Below, piece after piece: positions 1-9,956 of a stretch of DNA of 33,228 nt. The notes beneath the pieces are model-generated. The model searched no databases, was not told the DNA's origin, and was given only the letters and a program-made list of their open reading frames with translations. Position 1 is the stretch's first letter. Each line of letters starts with the position of its first letter. The DNA is taken from NCBI GenBank assembly GCA_037176905.1, contig JBBBWG010031421.1:1-33228 (forward strand). The letters run 5' to 3'. The translations under genes and the position numbers were made by a program. Source of the DNA: Azolla pinnata. Lineage: Eukaryota > Streptophyta > Polypodiopsida > Salviniales > Salviniaceae.

Positions 1-281
1 CCACATTTTCCGCAAAGTTCTTCTTCCTTTTTTTTGATGTTGCGATGATGAATGCGATCCCCTCTTATCCTACAATACATATACATACATACATACATAC
101 ATACATGCATGCATGTATATATATGTGTGTGTGTGTGTTGTTTAGATACTCCAGAAAGCCCATAAAAAAATAAGAAACCATTCCGGAAGTTCCAAACATA
201 CCACATTTTCCGCAAAGTTCTTCTTCCTTTTTTTTGATGTTGCGATGACGAATGCGATCTCCTCTTATCCTACAATATACA

Positions 282-317
<36 letters not shown>

Positions 318-460
318 TATATATAGGTATATGTTGCTCATATACTCCAGAAAGCCCATCAAAAAATAAGAAATCATTCCGCAAGTTCCAAACATACCAC
401 ATTTTGCGCCGCAAAGTTCTTCTTCCTTTTTTCTTGATGCTGCGACGATGAACGCGATCC
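1..460. repeat. Three tandem copies of a ~200-bp unit containing CATA microsatellites
   Basis: The segment beginning CCACATTTTCCGCAAAGTTC occurs at 1, at 201 and, slightly diverged, at 397. Each copy continues through a T-rich stretch and a GATGTTGCGATGA-like stretch. Copies 1 and 2 then run into a CATA/TA microsatellite (about 73-140 and 280-326) and a conserved stretch ending in AAACATAC. The third copy lacks the microsatellite and runs out near 460. The spacings are 200 and 196 bp. No gene is seen here. Confidence 0.9.
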
Positions 461-462
461 GA

Positions 463-664
463 TTTGATCAGGACATTAGATTCCCGGGGACATTAGATTC
501 CAAGAGAGGACAATAAGATTCCAGGAGAGGATAGTAAGATTCCAGGAGAGGACAATAAGAATCCAGGAGAGGATAGTAAGATTCCAGGAGAGGATAGTAA
601 GATTCCAGGAGAGGACAGTAAGATTCCAGAGGACATAAGATTCCAGAGGACATAAGATTCCAGA
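463..664. repeat. 21-bp minisatellite upstream of the phosphorylase gene
   Basis: About eight to nine head-to-tail units contain the core TAAGATTCCAGGAGAGGA. The central units are 21 bp and the last ones are shortened to about 17 bp. Units differ mainly at an ACAATA/ATAGTA position. The array ends about 60 bp before an in-frame upstream ATG (725) and 165 bp before the preferred phosphorylase start (830), so it lies in the promoter or 5' leader of that gene. A reading frame on the minus strand through the array is only a product of the repeat. Confidence 0.9.
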
Positions 665-829
665 ATCGGTGAAGAGCATATCTTCTGAGGTCTGAATGTC
701 TTGTAAGGTCTGTCTTTCTTCTGTTTGCAAATATCTCTTCATCTCTTCAGTGCAGTAGCAGAGAATCGAGCGAGCGACGGAGAAGAGAGACAGAGACAGA
801 GACGAACAGACAGTCAGAGAGAGCCGGAG

Positions 830-3800
830 ATGTTGAGCCAAGCTCGTCATTGCTCTGCGGCTGCTCCCTCCGCTGCGTTGCTCTACTCCTTGCCCTCCAC
901 AACCTCATCTTTCAGCAAATCCAGTCGCGCCCCGTTTCAGTGCCGGAAGACCCGATCGCAGATCCGATGCCAAGTCTCCAAAGGGCTGCCCGCCAGCATC
1001 GAGAAGCCCGCCGATTCTCCTTCTGCTGTAGTGTTTGACAATGTCTCGGATGAATCTCACACGATTATTCACATTTCTGCCCCAGGACGACCCGGTCTCC
1101 TTCAGCTGGTTGTCAGTGCGCTGAAGGACCTCGGTCTCGATGTGGCTAAAGCTACTGTCGATTACGAGAATGGCGCGCTTCTTCAGAAATTCTGGGTGGA
1201 GACTCGGATACAGGATTCGAAAGACTTGGAGAACTTGCAAAAAGTACTTCTCAACGCCGTGAACCGACCCCCCCCTGTGTTGGAGAAGGCTGCGAAGAGG
1301 CTTCCTCCCAAATTGCATACCAAACAAGAGCTTTTACCAAGCGAATCGGCTGAATTCCGGAAGAGAACTGATATTATCTTTGGCCTCATGGATCAGTACC
1401 TCAAGAATGATGTGTACTCCATTCAAAAGAGTATCATTGGCCATGTCGAGTACACCATTGCTAGGTCTCGATTTCGATTTGATGACTTCGAAGCTTACCA
1501 GGTGATTTTATTTGGTTTAAATGCTGTATTTGTTATTGCTTCGCAAGAAGAGTTAAAGAAGAGCAATAATGTTTACCCTGTTCAAAGGAGACAATTCTCG
1601 TTATTCATTTGCAAGAAGAGGAAAAGATGAAGAAAAATGTCGGCTTGTTCGAATGGGGCAAGAATAAATTTAGTCAGGGGTTTCTTAGCATGTCATTATG
1701 CATTCCATAAAAGCCTTTTTTTTTTGGACTGCCTATTCCTGGTGATCTCACGGATAGATCTCAAGAAAAATTAATGCTATGAATGGCCGCACCCTGTGGG
1801 TAGATGCACACTTATAGAAGTCACACTCTTTACGCATGCAAATAACATATGTGATGAGTATAATGCCCATTGGCAAGGTTGTTGTTGTTTGCTTTCTGGC
1901 ATCCCATTGTAGCTGAACTGTGTGTTACTCTCAAAGGTGTGCGAATCGAATCTGCATGTCAAAGACAGTGAATTGTACATTGACATTGTTTTTAGCATAA
2001 ACCAGCTTCTTTCCATTTTGTTTTGCCGTTCTTGAATGTCAAGATCTGTAACATATCCTGCATTCACAGGAAGTACCATGCATTATGTATATGAAGACAA
2101 TTGCTTTCTCGAATCATAAATACGCCGAATAATGGGTACTGCTTGTTATGCATTTTCTCTGTATTTTCATTCGTCTTTCCAATAAGAAGACAACTCTCGT
2201 CTTCCTTCTGCCAATTCGCTGAATCAGTACATCTGTCTACAGGCCACAGCTCGCAGTGCTCGTGATCGCCTTTTAGAAAGTTGGAATGATACACAACAGT
2301 TTTTCAAGGACAAAGATCCAAAGCGGGTCTTCTACCTGTCAATGGAGTTCTTGATGGGTTAGTAACATGCTAGTGTTTTCTTTTTCTTGCCCATTTGAAG
2401 CACAGCTACACGTTATGTAGAAAAAAGTTTATTGCACACTTCAGTCTACCAACCAGAGTTTATTATGCGAATAGAATACCACTAAGAAAGAGTAACTTTC
2501 TAGTTAAAACTTGGATTTTCCATAGAAATAATGTGGAATTTCCCTTGAACATTTCCTCTTTTTTGAATTGTAGTACATAAACATGTGATGTAGGTGAAGT
2601 CAAGCATATCTGGTGGAAAAATGTTCACGAGTTGGGAAGTAAGATTTTTGTATTGGACTTTCTTTTTTATCACTAGGTCGTTCTTTGCTGAATAGTATTT
2701 ATAATCTTGGCATCAAGGATCAATACTCCGAAGCCTTGCAGCAATTGGGTTTCGATTTGGAGGTTCTAGCTGAGCAGGTTTGGCTTCTTGGAAGTCTGCA
2801 AATTTCTGTTATGCAGGTTGTTTTCCAAGTTCTTTTTTCTGAACTCAATTAGTGTTTGAGTTGAGATAGGAGATTGATGCAGCACTTGGGAATGGTGGGC
2901 TTGGACGATTGGCTGCATGCTTTCTAGATTCATTTGCCACACAAGACTTGCCTGCTTGGGGGTACATGTGTTAAATTGTTCTATTTCTTGTATTCTGATA
3001 GTTTTCCAAAGTATAGACTTATCACATGGCCTCCGCTGTTTTCTATTACACTCTTTGACCCAGATATGGCTTGCGTTATCAATATGGGTTATTCCGCCAG
3101 AAAATTAAAGATGGCTTCCAACATGAGCAACCTGATTTCCGGCTAAACTTTGGGAATCCTTGGGAGATTCAGCGTGTGCATGTCTCATATCCTGTCCAGG
3201 TATGGAGTTAAAAAGAATTGTAAGAGAAATAACATAGGATTAATTGCGTTTCATTCTTTTAACTTGCAGGACTCATCATTTCGTACGTTTTTGCAAAGCT
3301 TCCACTCAACTATGAAATTTTCCAGATGCATCAGGACTTAAATAGGAGATCCACCCTATTTGAAATATTAGTATTGATATCTGTGATGTTCATGTTTACC
3401 TATTTAGAAAGAGAGGTAATGTCAAATATTATATATTATTTTTATTGGGGTTGGTGCATTTATAATATGGCACTGTAATTCCTTTACTGGTGCAACATGA
3501 ATACGTGGGTCTCCTCCTGGAATCCACGATCTGCTCACGTTAAATACACTTTTTAATTCTGCATTACATGTTTTCGTTCTTTTAGACTGAACTATACATC
3601 TTCTTTGCTTGTTTCCTTTTGTTAATGTATAAACTTGATTGAAGTCAGATCCATGTGTTTTTTGCAACGTCTTATTTGGCAGTTTTATGGCAAGGTGGAG
3701 GAGGAGACAAGGAATGGAAAGATACATTATCAATGGATACCTGACGAGATGGTGTGAGCACTTGATTGAGAAGGCTTCTTGTTATCATTGCTCAAGTGAT

Positions 3801-6800
3801 GTTAAAATAAATTCCATACTCATGTATGAATCGAAGAAATCGAGGATGATTTGTCCATATGCATACTACCACTGTAGGTTGAAGCAGTTGCATATGATAA
3901 TCCAATTCCTGGATATAATACAAATAATACCATCAATCTTCGGTTATGGTCAGCAAAGCCAAGCAGCAGATTTGATCTGGTATTCCAGCATAGAATGCTT
4001 CGAATTATCTATAAATTTCACATCAAAATGTGTGCAATTGAATGAATACCTACATACTAATTGTCTTTCAAAGTCTGTCCTTGGCATCTTGATCATGTGT
4101 AGGAGGCGTTCAATACAGGAGACTACGTGAATGCTATCCTTAACAAGCAGAGGGTAGAAGCAATCAGCAGCATTCTTTACCCTGATGATCGCACATATCA
4201 GGTAATGCTATTTTATGGTTGGATGATTAAATTAGCATGTACTACGGCGCAGCATCTGATCTTAATGCATCCAAAGGTCCAACGTAACATTAAAAGTGAT
4301 TTGGCATCCTAAGTTATAGCATTGCTTAATAGTAGTGGAACTTAGTGTTTTGTATTATAATATTAATAGGGAAAGGAGCTGCGGTTAAAGCAGCAGTATT
4401 TCTTTGTTTCTGCTTCGCTTCAAGACATTATAAGAAGGTTCAAGGACTATCATTCTGACTTTCAGGAATTTCCAGATAAGGTATTTCATTTTACCTCACA
4501 CTTTTGCAGGTTCGAACATATTCAATCTGTATATTCTGATATTCCATTTCCATTGATTTAACCGCATTTTAGTGCCTTTGCTGTTATAGATTGCATTGCA
4601 TTTAAATGACACCCATCCAGCCATTGCTGTAGTAGAGCTGATGCGAGTGCTTATTGATGAAGAGAATCTGGCCTGGGAAAAAGCTTGGAACATTGTGAAC
4701 AAAGTATTTTCATACACAAATCATGCTATTGCACCAGAAGTCTTAGAGAAATGGCCAGTGGAACTGATGGGAAGTCTGCTTCCTCGCCACCTTCAAGTAT
4801 GTCTGAATAAATTACTTTATTTCCGTCCTTTTTCTTCCCTAGAAGATTCTATGAAGTGGTCGACCTAAAAAATACTGATCTATTTGGTTATCAGAGGTTG
4901 GCTTTATTTTTATTATCAAGGTGATGCTATTGATAACAAGCTTGGGTATAGATTTGAGCATGAGATTCAAATGAGATATGAGCCACGAACTAGACTTTGT
5001 TAATGTATTGGTTCTCTCTTACATCTGTATGTCGTAGTACTGATGTTTTCCTTGACAGGTATTTGATGGGTTTCCTATAAAATGATGCAAAAATTTGATG
5101 TTTTGCTCTGTTGTAGATAATTTATAAGATTAATGATATATTTATTGAGGAAGTGAAGAAAAAAGTTGGATCTGATTTTGACCTTTTGGCTCGACTATCC
5201 ATTGTTGAAGAAGCCTCCACAAAGGTTAGTTTAGTTCTTGCATGGTATCCTAACAATTGATTTCTTCCCTACTAAAGTGATTAATCCACACAATGCAGAT
5301 GATCCGAATGGCAAATTTGGCCATAGTGGCTTCTCATACTGTAAATGGGGTCTCTGAAATGCATTCTTCATATATAAAATCTGTACTTATGAAGGTAAGA
5401 GGGTATTGATCATGTAAAGTTGTGATTGCCCATTGATTTATGTCTGGAATGTCAAGTATATAATTAGATTCTTCCTTTGCCTCATGCTTTGCAGGACTTC
5501 TATGGCATCTGGCCGCACAAATTTCAGAACAAAACAAATGGTGTCACACAGGTTGGTACAAGGTTCTAAGATTTGTATTAAAATATATGTGAACCTCATG
5601 GTGTGATGCATATACATTTTCAGTAAGATATTAGTGTTTAGAGAATTTGGATAGGTTTCCCATTCTGCTATTACCAGACATCCTGCATTGTCCTGCTTCC
5701 TTTTGTCTGCTGCAATAGAACCAAGATTGCTTATGATAATAAGGTTTGCATAATCTTCACTACATGCCTCGTGACTTTTCTACACAGTCCGTATGGATAA
5801 CGTTATGTTAATTCTTACTGCTCTTACATTTTAAGCTGGAAGATAGATAATATTTATTTCTTACCATCTTGCATCATGTAGTTCGGCATATGGAGATGCA
5901 TTTCAAGATTGACATGCTAATCTTGGAGTCTAAAGAGCAACTTTGATGATTTGCATGTACTTTCCTAGCGTCGATGGCTTGCATTTGCCAACCCGGCTCT
6001 CCGAGATGTAATCACAAAATGGCTTGGTACAGAAGCATGGATAAAGGATCTGGATATCATTGCTGGACTAGGCCAGCATGCAACTGACCCTGAGCTTCAG
6101 AAAGATTGGAATGAGGTTTGAAGCATCATTTAACCATTTTCATGGAATGCAGAATAATACAAGTCCTGTTGATATTGGTTTTTCTGATTCGTGTGTGAAG
6201 GCCCGCCTAGATAACAAGAAAAGGCTGGCTCTGTATATACATACAATAAGTGGTATTAAGGTACTCATTCCACAGCATTACTGAGAGTTGAACATTTGGA
6301 AACGTTGTAGAAGTTTCTGATCAATTAACAGGTCCTTATTGCAATAAAACATCAAAATACAGATCAGTTTGGATGCCCTTTTTGATGCTCAAGTGAAGAG
6401 GATACATGAGTACAAAAGACAGTTCTTGAACTTGCTTAGCATCATTCATAGATACGACTGCATTAAGGTGTGGATACCTCAAACACAATCTAGTCAACAT
6501 AATGCTGTCTGATTCTGTGGGCGCAATGTCTTTACTTTTCAATCCCATTCACTTGCAGAATATGCCAGCTAGTGAAAGAAAGAAGGTCGTGCCTCGCGTG
6601 CAAATTTTTTCAGGCAAGGCAGCTCCAGGATATGAATACGCAAAGAAGATAATCAAGCTTGTTCATGCGGTTGGAGACAAAGTTAACAATGATCCAGATG
6701 TTGGCGATCTTCTCAAAGTGGTAAGTGCATTGCGATGTGACTTTGTATATGCGGTTTATGTACATTCTCAAAGGGGCGGTTGGGTTTTGGAAATGCCAGG

Positions 6801-8705
6801 TGTTTATCCCAGATTACAACGTTTCTGTGGCAGAGTTGATCATCCCAGCATGTGATCTCTCTCAACATATTAGGTTTGTTTTAGGAAACACTATGGGGAT
6901 TATTAAGAACGTTCTGTAGAGAAATACGTGATTATTTTTAGCGAGTATTTCTCATGAAAGCTTTCTTGCAGCTAATTATGAGCTTTCTTATGAAATACTG
7001 AGGATCTTTTGTCAATATATGTGAGGATTGAAAATTATTATAAAATCATTTCTTTCTCGGAAATTGAGGTTTTAATTGTGTTACATATAAAGTCTCTAGG
7101 TGTGATTAATGATCATTTTCTTTTGATTCCATGTACCTTCTGATTCTAGTACACCGGGAAGCGAAGCATCTGGGACAGGAAACATGAAGTTTGCGATGAA
7201 TGGATGCCTGATTTTGGGCACGTTAGATGGCGCAAACACAGAAATACGAGATGAAATTGGACAAGAAAACATGGTATTCTTCAGATGTTGCTTTTCAATT
7301 TAGGTTTCCTAAGGAAATCAGTCCAAACCCATAGGCATGTATTTTTTTTTGGTAAGCTCTAACCCGTATACTTGTCTATCTAGACGAACAAGGTTGATGG
7401 AAAAAATGGCTCACTAGTGTGCTCTTGGGTTTTGGCAATCTGCAATATACTTGTTCTTCTTCATTTCTCTTATCATCAGACGAGTACTTTCATTGTATTC
7501 TCTGTCAATGTTGGGTATGCTTAGCTCGTTTTGGCTGCTTTAGGTAGCTCTCTTTGTCTATCAGCGCCAATAAGACCACAAGGAAAACAGTAGAAGAAAG
7601 CCAACATATCTTTCTCTTCGTTCTAGCATTTATTTTCAGGTCTAAAACTTGGATAGTTTTATCTTTGCTTGCCTATTTACCAAATTTCACAAATGCCGTA
7701 AGGTCGACAAAATAAACTAGAATTTTCTGTGATTGTAAGATCAATGTTTGTGCCAATATAAAGTATGCAAACCCTAAAACCTTATCCCTGAACCGTGTTT
7801 ATTTTCGCAGTTCACATTTGGGATGACGGTGGATGATGTACCCCGTTTGAGAGTGGATCGCCGCAATTTTCAACCACCTCGTGCATTTCAACGAGTTTTA
7901 GGGTAAGCCCAGGAATTTCATAAGGTTTTGATTTATTAATTGTTTGGAATCTTCATTGCTTCTTCGTTTTGGCAGCATGATCCGAAATGGATACTTCGGG
8001 TTTGAAGACTATTTCAAGTCTTTGTGTGATGCTATTGACGGAGAGGAAGGTGACTTTTATCTTCTTGGGAACGATTTTGTACCATACCTTGAAGCACAGG
8101 TGTCCCTCCCTCTCTCGGTGAAAATTGTTTTCATCATTGATAAGGAATTATTTTCATCATAACACAAAAAGAAATGAACTTGATGTCTAAGCACGCCCTT
8201 TTTCTGTGAAAAGCCCCTCTACAATCCTGTCCTTCCCTTTGAAACGTTATGTTTTCTTGTTTCTGCATTTCTGCTTCTTGCTAGCAGTTGCATGATGGGG
8301 TTTGTTCATTTCCCAACCAATTCTAGCATCAAATCATGGCTTGCTTTCTAGGCATTTCTGCTGCAATTGCAAGTCTTTTACCATTGCATCTGATGCTGAA
8401 GCAACAGTTCAGCTCTCATCACATTCTTAAGGCATTTGAGCTAATCCTAAAATGCGGAAAAGTGGGAAGTTCTGTGCATTCCCAAGATGACACCTTGATT
8501 GCAATAATGAGCCCCCACCCCCCTAACTCTCTAACTTTTATGATGGGCATAGGCTGCTGTTGATAAGGCATTTGTGGACAAGAAGAGATGGACCCAGATG
8601 AGCATTCTTAGCACTGCCAACTCTGGGAAGTTTAGCAGCGACAAGGTGGTCTCCGAATATGCCGAGCAAATTTGGGGAATTAAACCATGCAAGAGGTCAG
8701 TCTGA
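830..8705 (+). CDS. ACT-domain alpha-glucan (glycogen-type) phosphorylase, probably plastidial
   Basis: The predicted enzyme releases glucose 1-phosphate from alpha-1,4-glucan with pyridoxal phosphate. Exons: 830-1501, 2243-2357, 2677-2777, 2870-2961, 3064-3199, 3683-3751, 3878-3979, 4103-4201, 4370-4480, 4590-4796, 5117-5224, 5299-5394, 5495-5551, 5969-6115, 6201-6260, 6363-6467, 6559-6720, 6800-6873, 7150-7273, 7811-7902, 7976-8099, 8553-8705 (1001 aa). Residues 1-50 are rich in Ser, Ala and Arg, like a chloroplast transit peptide. Residues ~77-144 form an ACT domain resembling ACR11/ACR12 ([15 protein letters not shown]). The catalytic part has [12 protein letters not shown] (from 303), NDTHP (505), [11 protein letters not shown] and [11 protein letters not shown] with PLP lysine K851. 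The Pho1 insertion is absent, and wording such as [14 protein letters not shown] recalls animal/fungal enzymes. NGVTQRRW has Gln where Pro is usual. An in-frame ATG at 725 could add 35 residues. The family call is secure; plastid targeting is inferred. Confidence 0.93.
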
Positions 8706-9235
8706 TGGCAAAAGAATGCACAATAGATTCCTTGTTTGTGGAAGAGGCAGTTTGTTGTAAAAATATGGCACAAAAGTCAGGGATTGAAATCCTTGAAAAA
8801 GAGCTTGCATTACAGAGTAATAATATGAACAATAATATTTTTTTTCGGTTGTGTTTGATCATCCATTGATATCGAAGAAAGCTTCTCAGTTTTCAGCAAT
8901 CAGATCAATCTTTTGCTCGAGTAACATTCGGAAGGAAAAAATTGTCTCATTTTCTTCTTGAATGACATCAAGAACACTGGTTCGACTTCTTTTTTCGTGT
9001 TCCATTCCGAAATTGTTTCATTCCTTGCCGATGCTCTTTAAGAGAAGAAACATATTTGTAAGCTGAAAGTTTGTGAATCTTAAGGGAAACCAGGTCCATC
9101 TATGGTTGGCCAGAGTGGCCTTCCATTTACTGAAATTTATGATGATTGAATGTAGAAGAAGCTATACGTGCGATATTGTGGAAGCCCAAATCGATGGTAA
9201 TATCCTAGCAGATAGGGCTTGAAGGTTCTTTCTAC
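8706..9235. other. 3' flank of the phosphorylase gene, no gene seen
   Basis: This AT-rich stretch follows the phosphorylase stop codon and probably includes its 3' untranslated region. I see no conserved reading frame, tRNA or clear repeat in it. Confidence 0.6.
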
Positions 9236-9535
9236 TTGAGGCGGTAGAGAACAGGAATCTCGTGCGAAAGAAACAAGAGGGTATATACATAAGCTTATCA
9301 TTCTGATTCCGATTCTCGGTCCTGAATATGCATGTTGATAGCACAACTTATTGAAAATCGGACATCTAGTTCTTTTGTATTCCAAAGCCAAAGGCGAATT
9401 ACCATAGGGATAACTGACTGGCTTGTGATAGCTAAACAAACATTCATAGTGATGTTGCTATTTTCCTAAAGGCATGACGAGACGAAAGGGTCCTACAGTC
9501 GGAGCATCATCTTTCGAATTCCTCAACCATTACGA
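9236..9535 (+). pseudogene. Decayed fragment of nuclear 25S (LSU) ribosomal RNA
   Basis: Two blocks match the eukaryotic large-subunit rRNA around the peptidyl-transferase region. The first (about 9246-9330) contains GAGAACAGGAATCTCGTG, then GGGTA and TTCTGATTCC. The second (about 9399-9460) contains ACCATAGGGATAACTGA, GGCTTGTGATAGC and CATTCATAGTGATGTTGCT. These correspond in order to the nuclear 25S segments GAGAACAGAAATCTCGTG and CCACAGGGATAACTGGCTTG through TTCATAGCGACGTTGCT. A weaker match with an insertion may continue to about 9535. The wording is nuclear-cytosolic, not bacterial or organellar. Many differences are C-to-T or G-to-A, and there are small insertions, so it cannot be a working rRNA. 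It was recognised from memory of the 25S sequence; the edges are approximate. Confidence 0.8.
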
Positions 9536-9582
9536 ATCGGGCCATCATACTTGGGACAATCAAGATCCACGACAAGGAGCAG

Positions 9583-9602
9583 TTTTTTTTTTTTTTTTTT
9601 TT
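9583..9602. repeat. Poly-T run of 20
   Basis: This is an uninterrupted run of 20 T between the rRNA relic and the telomere-like array. On the minus strand it is a poly-A tract, but no inserted retrosequence with target duplications can be recognised beside it. Confidence 0.95.
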
Positions 9603-9697
9603 GCTTAACAGACAACACGGGGAATCGGGTTTTTGGCTCCTGATCTGAAGCGACGAAGACGAACTGCGAGTTTTTCTGTTCCAAGATTCCCCGAACC

Positions 9698-9820
9698 TTA
9701 AACCCTAACCCTTGAATCTTAAACCCTAACCCTTGAATCTTAAACCCTAACCCTAAAACTAGACCCTTACCCTAAAACATAAACCCTAACCCTAAAACAT
9801 AAACCTTAAATCCTACACCC
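9698..9820 (+). promoter_or_regulatory. Telo-box / telomere-like CCCTAAA array upstream of mS23
   Basis: Several copies of AAACCCTAA and degenerate variants lie 137-259 bp before the mS23 start codon. The first part has a higher-order unit of about 20 bp (CTTGAATCTTAAACCCTAAC). In plants the telo-box AAACCCTAA is a known promoter element of genes for the translation machinery, usually close to the transcription start. That fits a ribosomal protein gene. The array is longer than a usual telo-box, so it may equally be interstitial telomeric DNA that happens to serve as the promoter element. Confidence 0.7.
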
Positions 9821-9956
9821 TTGAATTGAAGAGAACTGAGTTGTTCTTTTGTTTTTTGTTCAGATTGAGGGGCAGTTTTTGTGAAATAACAACACAAAGT
9901 TTGTTAGGGAGAGGTTTTTCTGCAGAGCAGAAGAGGAACTTGAAGAAGTGGGGGCC

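Noticed and set aside
9236..9535. Mitochondrial or chloroplast DNA insertion as the source of the rRNA relic
   Set aside because: GGGATAACTGGCTTGTG and TTCATAGCGACGTTGCT wording is nuclear 25S; bacterial-type rRNA reads GGGATAACAGGCTGATA here.
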